Part shown: positions 1 to 11,671 of the stretch, piece by piece
How the letters are laid out: every line of letters starts with the position of its first letter
Numbering within the stretch: position 1 is the stretch's first letter
Assembly: GCA_918026815.1 (NCBI GenBank)
Contig: CAKJVC010000068.1
Span: forward strand, 806,001-870,000
Length of the DNA stretch: 64,000 nt
Reading direction: 5' to 3'
From: Chalara sp. BL73
Taxonomy: Eukaryota; Ascomycota; Leotiomycetes; Helotiales
Notes under the pieces: generated by a model
What the model was told of the DNA's origin: nothing
Seen by the model: only the letters and a program-made list of their open reading frames with translations
The model's database searches: none
Translations under genes and position numbers: made by a program

Positions 1-264
1 CAAGTGCTGTCGATAAGAAACGTTTCTCTTGTCTTAGCTCATCCTGCGCAACGGTTGAGTAGAGGGAGAGGGAGATAAATAGCGGTCACGGTCATGTGAT
101 CTGCATCTCCGTGCAGTGCTGTCAGAAATAGGATCTATTAGGTAGGGGAATCAATTGGAGTATCTGTGAAGGTATCACGGCGATAGAATACAGGCTTGTA
201 GGAGCACTACGGATGATGATTTTGACTACAATTACGGCTGTAATCTGTGTGCGCGTGCGCTGTA

Positions 265-730
265 ACGTACTTAATAAGCAACTTGCTCGTGTAAGCAAAC
301 TTGGGCATAACGATTAACACCAAAATCAGCAAAATCGACCCTCTAGTGATTTCAGCAACCACTTATTGTATTAATCTTGAAATTAACATTTGAAGTTATA
401 AAGCTATTTCAATAATAACACTATTTATAATTTGTAGTTTTATGTTTAAAGTTGATATAGTAGTAGATATTTACTTATATATAACTAATAAAATATACTA
501 ACAGGCTGATTATTGAAAACTTTGAAATTTCTGTATTTTGAACGTTGCAAACTGTTTACACTTTTTATAACTTAGTTTATTATTGAAATAGCTTTATAAC
601 TTCAAATGTTAATTTCAAGATTAATACAATAAGTGGTTGCTGAAATCACTAAAGGGTCGATTTTGCTGATTTTGGTGTTAATCGTTATGCCCAAGTTTGC
701 TTACACGAGCAAGTTGCTTATTAAGTACGT
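265..730. mobile_element. Fold-back MITE-like element with 153 bp terminal inverted repeats
   Basis: Bases 265-417 and 578-730 are reverse complements of each other over 153 bp with one mismatch that I can see (CTCTA in the left arm, CTTTA in the right arm complement). The outer ends begin ACGTACTTAATAAGC. Each end is flanked by TA (263-264 and 731-732), which fits a TA target-site duplication as made by Tc1/mariner/pogo elements. The 160 bp between the arms is AT-rich and has no open reading frame, so the element is non-autonomous. Family assignment is inference from the TA flank and the ACGTA ends; no transposase is present in the window. Confidence 0.8.
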
Positions 731-1746
731 TACTTCTTTGGAGAACTCGGCGTGAGTTAACCATCAAACTTATACTCTATATCATTGCTTCAGATCCACA
801 TTGGCCCGCCTCTTTACGTAGACAGCGATGACGTAATTATGACATATATCGCCCTAGTATGCACACCTCCATAGCGCGCATCACTACTTTGCGGTCGCGA
901 ACGTGTTAGCTGCAAGCCGGATCAATATATGCTACCCAACCTCGCAACGCGGGTTCATATTGTAGGAGGGGATAGGAAGACGGGCCATGTTTGACAAGAT
1001 TCAAAATTATACTAAGAATTACTTAATGACCGTCTTCCCTTTCTGCATAGCTGCCCAGATTGTGGCAGATGTAAGCTGTAAGTGCGAGGTACTTGGGCTA
1101 ATTTTTCTCCTCTGCTATTCTATAGACACAGTGGTAGCGCATAGTACAGAAAATGGGTTGAGAAAACGAAAATGATTAAAAATGAAGTTGGTTGGAGTAA
1201 TTGTATGGCTCTATGAATCTCCCTTGCACATGAAGTCAGTAATGCCACATGATTGATCGGTCGAACCCCTCGATATCAGGCCTTTAATGCTCCGGTGTTG
1301 GAACATTCGTTTTCGTATTCTGGGGTCATCCAGCCAGCGCGTGGTGGAGTGAGATTTGCCAGTCGGCCTCCCAAGTTGCCGTGAATAGGCAGACCCACTT
1401 TCTACCTCGATGCGTGTGAACTGCTCCTCTAATTGGTCCAAGTTCACTTTTAGCGCAGGCACCATATTCAGCGGTGGGGGCCTCACGAGCCACCCAGAAG
1501 AAGAAATGGAGCGTCAAATTAAATATCCCTTAAGTTCTCTCACAATTCCACCTCCTTCAACGCCGGGACGCTCCGTGTTAATTCACTCCTATAACTCGAC
1601 CGTTTTGGAGACACCGAAAATACTTGCTGCCGTCAACCTTTCCCATAACTCTCCTCTGAAGGTTCCTAGCATTCAATTGCACCCTCAACTCTCCTTGTTG
1701 GCCGCGTTCCTAGCATTGGGTGCTTGTTCACGCCACTTGTATCAAC
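731..1746. other. Intergenic, no gene seen
   Basis: Upstream region of ERG3. Short open frames exist here, but none has a recognisable domain, a convincing splice pattern or a start context. It probably carries the ERG3 promoter and 5' leader. Confidence 0.5.
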
Positions 1747-2860
1747 ATGGATATCGTTCTCGAATTCGTTGATAAATATTGTTTCGACTGGGTGTATGCC
1801 ACGCTCTTTCCTTTACAACTACCATCATACAATCAGACAAATGGAGCGGTAAACTCAACACACTATAATTCCACAGCCTCTCCGCTATGGGAATATCAGC
1901 CTGCCTCCTCATGGATCTCTTTTGCGCCAGGAGAGAACGCGTACATGAGCAGGTTGGCTCGAGATAATGTATACAGACAGATAGCGACTCTCTACGTGGT
2001 TACTTGGTGAGTGCGCTTCTCTACCGTGCCATACAACACTCTGACCTATCTCTAGGCTCTCCGGCGCATCCATCTACTTCATTGTCTCGACACTTTCCTA
2101 CATTTTTGTCTTCGACAAAACCACGTATCAGCACCCCAAATTTCTCAAAAACCAAATCAGAATGGAGATCAAGCAAGCCGTCGACGCGATGCCATGGATT
2201 GCCGTTTTGACAACCCCGTTCTTTTTCGCTGAGGTCCGAGGCTACTCTAAGTTGTACGACGCCTCTGCAGACGGTCCAGGAACGTGGTATGACTGGTTTC
2301 AGTTCCCATTATTCTTGATCTTTACCGATTTCTGCATCTATTTTATCCATCGGGGTCTACACCATCCCTCAATCTACAAGCACTTGCACAAGGCGCACCA
2401 CAAATGGATCATGCCTTCGCCATACGCCTCGGTAGCATTTCATCCAGTCGACGGTTTTAGTCAAAGCTTGCCATACCATATTTTTCCTTTTATCTTTCCA
2501 TTGCAGAAGTTTGCATACCTTGCGCTCTTCGTGTTTGTCCAGCTCTGGACCGTGATGATCCACGATGGAGAATATGTTGCGAAGAGCGAAATTATTAATG
2601 GTGCTGCTTGCCACACTATGCACCATTTGTATTTTAATTACAACTACGGCCAGTATACCACTCTTTGGGATCGCCTGCTCGGTAGCTACCGACAGCCAAA
2701 CGAAGAGCTCTTCAGGCGGGAGACCAAGATGGCAAAAGAAGAATGGGAAAGGCAAGCCAAGGAGATGGAGGCTATCGTGAAAGAGGTTGAAGGCGAGGAC
2801 TTCCGTACATACGACGCAGATGTTCCGGCAACTAAGCTGGAGTCCAAGAAGAATCTTTGA
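1747..2860 (+). CDS. ERG3: C-5 sterol desaturase (ERG3)
   Basis: Delta(7)-sterol 5(6)-desaturase of the ergosterol pathway, an ER membrane di-iron enzyme that introduces the C5=C6 double bond into episterol. Two exons, 1747-2006 and 2056-2860, are joined across a 49 bp intron (GTGAGT...CTCTAG), giving 354 residues, the usual family length. The three histidine boxes of the fatty-acid hydroxylase superfamily are present: HRGLHH near residue 185, HKAHH near 198 and HTMHH near 273. Hydrophobic segments lie between them. The C-terminus is charged and ends KKNL, resembling a dilysine-type ER retrieval signal (inference). The start is the first ATG after an upstream stop and gives the conserved N-terminal region. 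The assignment to sterol desaturases is firm; paralogue number elsewhere cannot be judged. Confidence 0.95.
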
Positions 2861-4076
2861 TCGAAAATCGGAACCTGGATCCATTAACCTTGCCTAAATG
2901 GTTTTCAAGGCGGAGAGTTGTACATATCGGCACACATACGTGTTCATGACTGCATTCTGGGCGTTGGGGCTATTCACTGGGGAAATTCATAGAATTGGGC
3001 TCGAGTGGCTCAGTCCACAGGCCATCTTAATATTTTGTAGTATCACAACTTTTAATTCTAATCAATATACTAAAATATGGCAATTTCTACACCTCTCACA
3101 TTGCGCATCTCGGTCTTCTAGGCAATTAGATCAAGAGCGTAACCGTTTGATCTTATGCTCAATTTAGAGTGGATATTAGAACTAGGGCATAGTCATAAAC
3201 GTGCTCGAGAGGGGACGTATCAAAAAGACAATTAGCTTCGTACCTGAAAATAACCAATATCTACACAATAACGGAAGATTATGTCATTTTTTAGGGATAG
3301 ACGTGTTAAATATCAGAATCAATAGCCGTCCTATTTAAGTGAAATAAATGCGTTACTTCTCCAGATGCTGACAGGCTGCATCACACAACTACAATATCCA
3401 AACACGAATACTGCAAGAAACGAGACCTTGCCTCAAGTTACCGTTAGGGGAAATGGCTTAAGTCGTGTCTTTGCATCATTTTAGGATCCGTATATACGCT
3501 GGGATTGAGGACAAAATAATCACGGTTTTTTAGTTCTTATGGATATAATTTCTCTGGTGGAAGGGACTTTATTGAAATGGAATCCATAGACGAGGGACAT
3601 CAGAAGCATGCTTCATCCTGCTTCATTCTGGCCACCCACCCGTACCTCATATAAAGTAATTTTCGGCACAAACGTGTTCATGAAGTTGCTACATAAGCGG
3701 CTTCTCTGTGAGCCAAGCAAATATCTACACTCAAAATCGTGGGCCGCTGTCTGAGCCGCTACCATGGCTCTATGGAAAGAACTCTTCCACTTACAACACA
3801 CACTCGCTCGTTTTCCTACACAATATCAGCTAGCGGATGCTGAGTACGATCCAGTCCATTTTAAGCTAATCTTAAATGTGAAAAAAAATCCAATCATAGC
3901 GGCCTTGATACAGCTCTTCGTCAGCCCTGCAGGATTACTTCGTATCCCCATAAACTGGGCACGACCGCCGCCACCATGAAATTTCCCTGTGCAACGATCT
4001 TGGCCAGCTCAACCCCACCCCCAAATGCACTCAGTAAATTCAACCTCGTAGACTCTGCTGTCCGGGGGAACAAGTT
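2861..4076. other. Intergenic, no gene seen
   Basis: Holds the ERG3 3' region and the upstream region of the RING gene. A 71-codon open frame at 3764-3979 has no recognisable features and I do not call it. Confidence 0.5.
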
Positions 4077-7000
4077 ATGGATCTAGAGAACCGAGGCCTT
4101 GATCTCGAGAGAGAATTGACGTGCTCTGTGAGTATGCGTGCGGCTCCTGGATAGCCCTGCACCCCACCCCGCCGAGGCAAGCAAGGCTTGTAAGACATGA
4201 CAGATCGGGCTGCGAAATGGTTTCATGCGGTGATGGAGAGTGATTGCTGATGCGTGACGGTCTATTAGATATGCACAGAGGTGCTTTACCAACCTCTCAC
4301 TCTCCTTGATTGTCTACATACCTTCTGCGGCGCGTGCCTGAAAGAATGGTTCACGATCCAGCTCAATAAAGCGCGAAACGCTCCCAACTCTCTTGACGCA
4401 GGCACGACACCGTATACATGCCCCTCATGTCGCGCGCCGGTGCGCGACACAAGGCCAAATGCTACTGTCACGACTTTACTAGAAATGTTTGTGGCTGCGA
4501 ACCCGGACAAAGTCAGAACCGCTGAAGAGAAGGAGGAGCTTGCTGGGAAGTATGCGCCTGGAGAGAACGTGCTGCCGAAGGTGGAAACAAGGGAGAAGAC
4601 TTTGAGAGAAAGAAGGAGAGAGGATGAGGATCGGAGGCTAATCGAGGAGGTGACAGCCCTAAGTCTGAGGGAGGCCGGGGTTGAGAACGAAGGCGCAAGG
4701 AGGGAGAGGAGGAGGAGGGAAGGTAGCTCTCACGGTTCGAGGTCACAGTCGAGTAGAGATACTAGTACGGACCCAAGAAGTGCCGAGGACAGGGAGCGAA
4801 GGAGGAGGAGGGAAGCGGAGACCGAAAGAAGGAGAGTTCGGGAGGACGTTGCGCTCCGACCAGAAGGAGGTTCTGATGACAGACGACGCAGAAGAAGCGA
4901 TGATGAGGCCAGGAGGAGACATGATGAGGTGCGCCGTAGCAACGTGCGGCAGGTGGAACATCAATCGTCTCTGCGCTCCCTGATCAGCTCCTCAGATGTA
5001 GACTCTCGCGAGATGGAAGAAGAAATTCTACGTCAAATACGCGAGGAAGGACTTCTAGATGGGATTGACCTAGAGAACATCGATGTCAATCAGGAGGATC
5101 AGATCAGCGAGAGGATTGCGGAAGCCTTCCGAAGGCGTCAAGCAGAAAGGACGAGGCAGGAACCAGCTAGAAGAAGTGATGCAAGTGCTAGGAGTGGTAA
5201 CAGTGGAGCGCGGCGACAGACTCGTAGATCTGCACCACCTTCTAGGGAAACTTCTGGGGACGAAGGGGTGAGGACAACCTCCAGGCGGCACAGAACTCAT
5301 TCTAGATCAACCAGCGCAGTCAGCACGGGTGAGCAGAGTAGACCACCACCCTCTATGAGTGCTATTCAAGCATCGCATTTAGATGTCAATTCCGGCGATG
5401 AAGGAAGCAGACGGCGGCGAAGGACCACAAGCACCAGTCGAAGCGCTACTACGCCGGTCCCTGTTGCGGAGATGGAGGCAAGACCAGCAACAAGGTCACA
5501 GACAGACTTGAGCAACCGGCCGCAGTCTTATCATGCTGGCTCACGACCATCGATATCAGAAAGTTTAAGGGGTAGCACTGATCCAACATTACATCGTCCA
5601 GCCGAACTTCCTGGTTCCGAGAATTTGCACAGGACCAGAAGGTTCTCACAGTCATCGCGAACACCAAGCTCTAGCCCTAGAATACCTGCTACTGCGCAAC
5701 CTGAAGTGCCTACAGCTTCATCACCTATCTTGAACGACTCCCCGAGGACTCGAGCAGCGGCACCTGCTAATATACTTGTGCCGCCTTCTAGTCCCATAAG
5801 TTCCTCTGACCCTACGATAGACAGGAGCTTGCTACCAGCTCCCTTGTCTCCACGCATGCCCAGTCCATCTAGAGCCTCACTATCTGACCGCGCTACAGCG
5901 ATGGGCAGTGCATCACGGCCAACATCATCACATTCTCCGACACAACGAGTTGCGCATCAACTATATCCCGAACCATCGTTGACCTGCGCACGGTGTTCTA
6001 AACCTCATATTGAGTACGAGCTACATTACAACTGTAGTAAATGCTCTAGGGGCAATTACAACATTTGTCTTTCTTGCTATCGTGCTGGAAAGGGATGCCT
6101 GAACTGGTATGGCTTTGGCTACGCAGCTTGGAGGAGTTGGGAAGCAAGATTGTCATCGGGCGACTTGTCCGCAAATGCAGAGAAGCCCCATATGTTAACA
6201 GCTAGCCGCTACACACCACCAAAAGCCACACCGGGCGGAGCAGACGGCCGCAAAACACTTACAGCAGATGATCCTCACAACCGACTACAAAGCGGTGCTT
6301 TTTGCGCAAACTGCTTAGCATGGGCCAACAACTGCTACTGGCGATGTGACGCTTGTAACGAAGGCGACTGGGGCTTCTGCAACAACTGCGTTAATCAAGG
6401 GAAATCATGTACGCACTCGCTGCTGCCTCTGTCATATATCCCATCAGATCCTAACCATGTTGCCTTAACACCAACGCACGACCAAGAGATACCTGCCTCG
6501 GCACGGATCCTCAAAGGGCCAGGAGTGACTGGCATCGGGAATTTTAAACCCTTAACTTTTGATACAAGCTGTGATGTTTGTCGCTACCCTATCCAGCCAT
6601 CAGTCACACGATATCACTGCTTCTTTTGCATCAGCAAGGTGCCTAATCGTCCACCTGGCGATTATGATATCTGCGTGACTTGCTACCCGAAACTTGAATC
6701 TTCACGGCGGATTAGTGCTGAGAACGGGCATCAAGGCTGGCGTCGTTGCCTACAAGGCCATCGCATGGTGATCATCGGGTTCGAAGACAGCAGAGGCGGT
6801 CAATGTCGCATTATAGTCAAAGATCTTGTTGGCGGACGTGGTCTAAGTCAAAAACCTACCACAATAAAGGACTCCTCAGGCTCCGACCTGCAACTATGGA
6901 GCTGGGGTGACGGACGACATGCCGACAACGATGGCATTCACAAGAAGCTCGTCACGCTCGATGTAATGAAAAGCTCCCCAATCAATGTTCCTGAGCTAGT

Positions 7001-7223
7001 GCTAGAGAAAGATTTTCCAGCAGATGGAGGTGTAGGCATGAAAGCTGTAGCTACATGGAGCTGGTATCCAGCCGAGGAGACAGACGATGAGCTGCTATTC
7101 CCTAAGGGAGCGGAGCTGAGAGAGTGTAAGGACGTCAATGTAGACTGGTTCCATGGGACATATATGGGAAAGACGGGCCTGTTCCCGAGTAATTATGTGA
7201 GGGTGCTGGACGGGATATCATAG
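4077..7223 (+). CDS. RING finger protein with three ZZ-like zinc modules and a C-terminal SH3 domain
   Basis: Exon 1 (4077-4127) and exon 2 (4269-7223) flank a 141 bp intron (GTGAGT...TTAG), giving 1001 residues. Exon 1 matters because it supplies the first zinc ligands. With it the N-terminus is a complete C3HC4 RING (Cys16, Cys19, Cys32, His34, Cys37, Cys40, Cys68, Cys71); starting inside exon 2 would lose two cysteines. Residues about 95-560 are Arg/Ser/Glu-rich and probably disordered with coiled-coil stretches. Three Cys-rich modules of CxxC spacing resembling ZZ fingers start near residues 589, 696 and 785. The last 60 residues form an SH3 domain (ALYDY-like start AVATWSWYPA, end LFPSNYV). 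The likely role is a ubiquitin E3 ligase that recruits proline-rich partners; substrate and location are unknown. Confidence 0.85.
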
Positions 7224-8814
7224 CGACAGCATGGCATACCAGGCCGCGCCCGCCCCAAGAGGTACGACAATATTTTGAAATTTGTGATGGGATGGATGAA
7301 TGATGATTTTAACGCATTAACGAATGAAATAAGGAACCCAGCTTGGCTTACCCCTTCTAGATTTTCTCGATTTCTCCGGACGATAAGTATATACCCCTTT
7401 CCGATAGACGGCGAGGTGACATTGATTCTGTGCTCGGCGCGTAGTTCGGGCAGGAAGAAGGAAGCTTAGTAAGCGATGGGACCCTTATTTTCACGTGGAG
7501 AGGGGCTCGAGCCACTGGTGGACTTATTCTGGGTCTGACAGCGATAAGATTTCCGCCCAGGATTACGAATCAGCTCTGCGCGGCGTGGTTTTTTGGGCGC
7601 CGCTAGCTCTTAATTTGACGTGTCCCCCTTTCATTTTGATAAGAGCGTCATTTGGGGGTACTGTGAGCACAGAATCTCGTACGTTAAGGGGGAAAAAAAT
7701 TATAAAAATAAAAATAAAAATATATATTCGTTATCTGGAGGGGCATGACAAGCAAGCTCTGGCATAAAGTATGAAAGGATTTGATGGAGGCGGAGGAAAA
7801 CGGTTTTGTGCTTAGGCGCTACCCACGACAAGGCTGGCCCAAGGTGAGGAACGAACAGCCTCGCTTAAATATAGGTAGGCTATGCCATTTGATGAACCAC
7901 TAACAGCGTAAAAGCGTGAATCTGGTTTCAAATCTGGTAAGCAGAGAGCGTTACGGGGCTTTTTTTTTTTCCCCATCTAGGGGGGGCTATTTATAATTTC
8001 TCGTGAAGAACGAAAAAGCCGCTTTTAACTTAAAATGAAAATCGTTCGAGAAGGAAATTGGAAAATCTGCCCGTTCTCTCCTTCCCCACGTGGGCGCGTC
8101 AAGCTTTTTCCGACTCTGTTCGACTAGTGTTGCAGCCAGCTGCGAACGGCCAGCACGAACGCGTACGTCAGCTTCATCCAGCCAGACCATCCTCGAGTCG
8201 TGGAGCCTTCCGGTCATGTCTCTTCTGCTGTTATCTGCCCGCCAATCGCCCGTCCTGTGCACTCCTGATGGAGGGGACCATTTTTTAGGGTGTGCGTGTG
8301 TGGCTGTTTTACACTGTTTCGTGGAGTTGCAGGAAAAAGGATGCGCTCGCATATTGAGTGCTGATCTGCAGGTGTGGAACCTACGGTATACAGGATGTGC
8401 CTCCTGCATGCTTTGTTTCCAGCGTGAAAGAGATTTGTGATATAGTATCCTATCCCTCTTCACCTTCATATCTTTTGTCCGTTTGCTTATTTCAGTTAAA
8501 TGACTTGATGTTACACCAGCGCTCGTTCTCTGTTTTGCCCTTGTTGAGTCGCCCCGCAGCCTCCGGCGGTCATCTTCAAGTGAGCCCAGGTCATATATAT
8601 ATGGGTATCAGGTCAGCTCAGCCGCATTTTTTTTTGGGTGATTACAGAGGATCTGTGGGGATGACGCGAGGACTACTTGATTAAGCCCTCGAAGCTTGGA
8701 CCATAAATCTGCTTTATCTATACCCATCCCTCGGTCTTTGCTTTTCATTCGTATCTTCTTGTTCTACGTCCTGTCGTCAACACTGTGCTGGATTGGATTG
8801 GGTTTGGAGATAAG
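7224..8814. other. Intergenic with A/T tracts, no gene seen
   Basis: Contains an A-rich tract at about 7690-7730, a T run near 7962 and another near 8627. Overlapping short frames on both strands around 8058-8470 show no domain or signal. It probably includes the promoter and 5' leader of the downstream membrane-protein gene. Confidence 0.5.
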
Positions 8815-9969
8815 ATGTCGGTCACAAAGCCATACGCAAAGGGGCCATGGGTAGGAGCGTTGGTCTTCTTGTGTATCATATGGACGTTATGCAGTCTGGG
8901 GCTACGGAATTCCATGAGACTAGTTACCGTAGGTGTCTTTCTCGTACCATCCCGTTCCCATATTTAACATATACAGGACGAGATCCTCCCTTCTTCAGAA
9001 CCCGCCCCAGCCGTCAAAGCAGAACCAGCGGCAGCAACCCAACCGACAATCACCTCCGAACCGGCTCCTCCGGTCCAGTCACAAGTTCCTGAATTAAAGG
9101 TCTCTGAGAGACCGCTTATCTTATTTGCATACTCAGAATCCGAATCTGCCCGCATTAATATCAAATTCTTTATCGCTCACGCCTTGCATGGCGCCGCCGA
9201 CTTTGTCTTCATCCTCAACGGTCCGACCGATGTCGCCGACATCATCCCCAAAGAATCCAACATCCGCATCGTGCAACGCGCAAATGATTGCTACGACCTT
9301 GGCGCCTACTCCGAGGTCCTGCTTAAGGATGACTTGTACAAAGGGTACAAGAAATTCATCATGCTCAACGCCTCCATCCGAGGACCTTTCATACCCTATT
9401 GGTCAAACGCCTGCTGGAGCGATATGTACTTGGGAAGGCTCACGCAAGAGGTAAAACTCGTCGGCATGACCGGAAACTGCTGGCCAACATTCCACATCCA
9501 ATCCATGATCCTTGCCACCGACGCTGTGGGCATGAACGTCCTGCTGTTCCCCCCTCCCGCAGCGGCCGAGAAGCTTAAGGAGATCCCGCCGTACGGCCCG
9601 ATGCCCAGCTCCGAAGAGATGTTCCCGCAGCCTCACCCGGGAATCAACTCATGTTTCCACACCTGGGGCTCCGCCGTATCCGCGGAGATCGGCACATCAG
9701 CCCTAATCAAGGCCGCGGGGTATAGGCTCGATGTGATGATGAGCGCGTATCACGGGATGGAGGGCGGCGAGAAGCAATACGAGGACAGCTGCGATACGAG
9801 CGTCAACGGCGACGTGCTGGAGGAGGACGGCTATTTCGGCACCAACGTGCATCCGTACGAGACGGTGTTCATGAAGACGAACCGCAAGATCGATCCCATC
9901 AGCATCGCGAAGCTGACCGAGTGGACCGAGGGGAGGGGCTATAGCAGTTATGACTATTGCAAACCTTAG
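8815..9969 (+). CDS. Type II membrane glycosyltransferase-like protein, conserved fungal
   Basis: Exons 8815-8928 and 8977-9969 (48 bp intron, GTAGGT...ACAG) give 368 residues. The N-terminus has a short cytosolic tail and one membrane anchor at about residues 12-33. An Ala/Pro-rich stem follows, then a globular domain from about residue 75. This is the layout of Golgi glycosyltransferases. The domain has a sugar-nucleotide-transferase feel (ILFAYSES start, FVFILNG, KFIMLNASIRGPF, then a conserved SAVSAEIGTSALI block), similar to uncharacterised fungal proteins I know only in outline. No DxD motif stands out, so enzyme activity is inference. The ATG at 8815 is preferred over an upstream in-frame non-ATG codon. 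Confidence 0.7.
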
Positions 9970-10405
9970 GCCTTCGCTGCCTTGTATTTTCTTTTGTAGT
10001 TTTTTAGAAATCTTTTTTGGGAAGCGAGGCGTTGGGGCTTTTGAGGATTTAGATTGGCAGTGCGCCGGGATTGGGTCTAGATACCACTACTTAGTCAAAT
10101 TATAGCATGTCATTAACTATTATCGTTACGCTTTATTGGGGCCGTTGCGTCTAGTATGCCTGTCGAAGCGGCTCCCATCAGATGCAAGGGACAAAATGGA
10201 TAAATTCGTGGGTTTACCGTTTCTATACATACCCGGACAGGTACCAACTTTCGTTCTTGACGTTCCTCTCCAGGGCTTCTGAAATTTTGGATATCAAGTA
10301 TCGTGAGGCAGCAGGACTGAGTACAGGAGGAAGACATATGTTAGGATTACTCGAGGAATGGAATAAATCTTGGGTATATTCTTGCTTTGCGGCATAAGAA
10401 GGAAG
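9970..10405. other. Convergent intergenic region, no gene seen
   Basis: 3' ends of the membrane-protein gene (+) and RPF1 (-) face each other here. No further coding or RNA signal was seen. Confidence 0.5.
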
Positions 10406-11671
10406 TCATAGGTTAAATCTTGTCCGCTGCTTCTCCATCCCAGCTTTCCACTGCCACTGCACCGCGTCCTCGCCCTCGCTGCCGGCTCTTCCAACGCCCT
10501 TATCCACCCTCCTCAGCTTCAGCGTGAATCGAGGCCCCAGCTCCTGCAGCCCGGCCCGGATACCCTCTACCCCCTCGACCGCCTTCCCATCAACGCCAAT
10601 GACGCTCTTCTCCGTCTCCTTCTTGTCCCTAAAGACGTATCGGTGCCGCCGCACGAAGATGTAGTCGCGTTGGTTGTGCAGCGTCACCACTTGTCTTCCT
10701 TGGAGCTCTGGCTGAGGCGGGAATAGCGTCAAAAACAGCCTCGCGGTCAGGAGACCCAGGGGCGTGCGGAAGTTGTTGAGGATCAGCTCCGGGTAGTGGT
10801 TCGTGGGGTTGCCGTGCCCGGGTAGCTTCTTCCCTTCCACCCAGTTGGCTATCGAGAAATGGCACGTAGGTCCGTGGGGGAGGTGCACGATGGTCAGCCC
10901 CGTGGGCTTCTTGGAGTCTTCTTTGAGGAGCACGACGGATGTGTATTCCCGGTTTGCGGCGAATTTGGAGATTTCTCGCAGGGAGAACTTGTGGCCGTAG
11001 CGGTGGGCGGAACGGGGGATGTAGGTGCTGTTTGGGAATAGAGTGCAGAGGAGATGGGCCTCGTCGTGAAGAGTCGAGTTGATTGAGGTCGTGAGAAGGA
11101 CCTTGGGCACAGGTGGTGGCTCGTCTGAAAATAGTGTTGGAAATTTGAGAGACAGGGAGGCGGGCGTGAGGTCGAGGTTTGTGCTGGTAGTTGATGCTGC
11201 TATCGAAGGTGCTATCGAAGGTGCATTTGAAGATGCTCGCGTTCGTTGCCGTGAGGTCTTCGAGTCTTCTGCATCTTCGTCCTCCGAGCCAGAATCCGAG
11301 TCCAGCATGCTGTCCACATCGTTCTCGTCCTCCCCATCTTCCTCTTCAGCAGGTTCTTGCTCAGCTGCTTCTGCCGCTTCCATGCGCCGCCGCTTCAATT
11401 GTTCCACATCTACACTAACACCAAGTCCATCATCGTCCACGTCATCCCATACTCGCTTTCTGTCAATTGTATGTGGTATATTCTTTGCCAAACGTTCCCG
11501 TCTCAATGCTGGGTCTCGATCCTCCTCTCGTTTCCTCTTGAAGCGTTCATCTCTTCGTAGAGAGTCTCTAGCTTTCTTTTGCTTAACATAAAGATCCTGC
11601 CGCCTAAACTTGTTCTCTGTCTTAAATGGCAAACTCGCCTTGGGAGACGGCTTTACTCGTTTCGCAACCAT
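10406..11671 (-). CDS. RPF1: Ribosome production factor 1 (Brix domain), intact copy
   Basis: Nucleolar factor needed for 60S subunit assembly, acting in 27S pre-rRNA processing. It is a single exon of 421 residues. The first 190 residues are very basic then acidic (Lys/Arg-rich start, a GEDENDVDSMLDSDSGSEDED-type acidic run, Ser/Thr-rich linker). From about residue 190 comes the Brix domain, with the VLLTTS start, the ISKFAANREY segment, FSIANWVEGKKLPGHGNPT and the C-terminal LHNQRDYIFVRRHRYVF RNA-binding segment, all typical of Rpf1. It is divergent from GRS1, with about 260 bp between the start codons. The 5' part (11095-11671) lies inside the tandem duplication and is repeated as a fragment at 13.4-14.0 kb. 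Confidence 0.93.
   Translation of the reverse strand: MVAKRVKPSPKASLPFKTENKFRRQDLYVKQKKARDSLRRDERFKRKREEDRDPALRRERLAKNIPHTIDRKRVWDDVDDDGLGVSVDVEQLKRRRMEAAEAAEQEPAEEEDGEDENDVDSMLDSDSGSEDEDAEDSKTSRQRTRASSNAPSIAPSIAASTTSTNLDLTPASLSLKFPTLFSDEPPPVPKVLLTTSINSTLHDEAHLLCTLFPNSTYIPRSAHRYGHKFSLREISKFAANREYTSVVLLKEDSKKPTGLTIVHLPHGPTCHFSIANWVEGKKLPGHGNPTNHYPELILNNFRTPLGLLTARLFLTLFPPQPELQGRQVVTLHNQRDYIFVRRHRYVFRDKKETEKSVIGVDGKAVEGVEGIRAGLQELGPRFTLKLRRVDKGVGRAGSEGEDAVQWQWKAGMEKQRTRFNL

Noticed and set aside
3764..3979. 71-codon frame upstream of the RING gene
   Set aside because: No signal peptide, domain or conservation clue; likely random.
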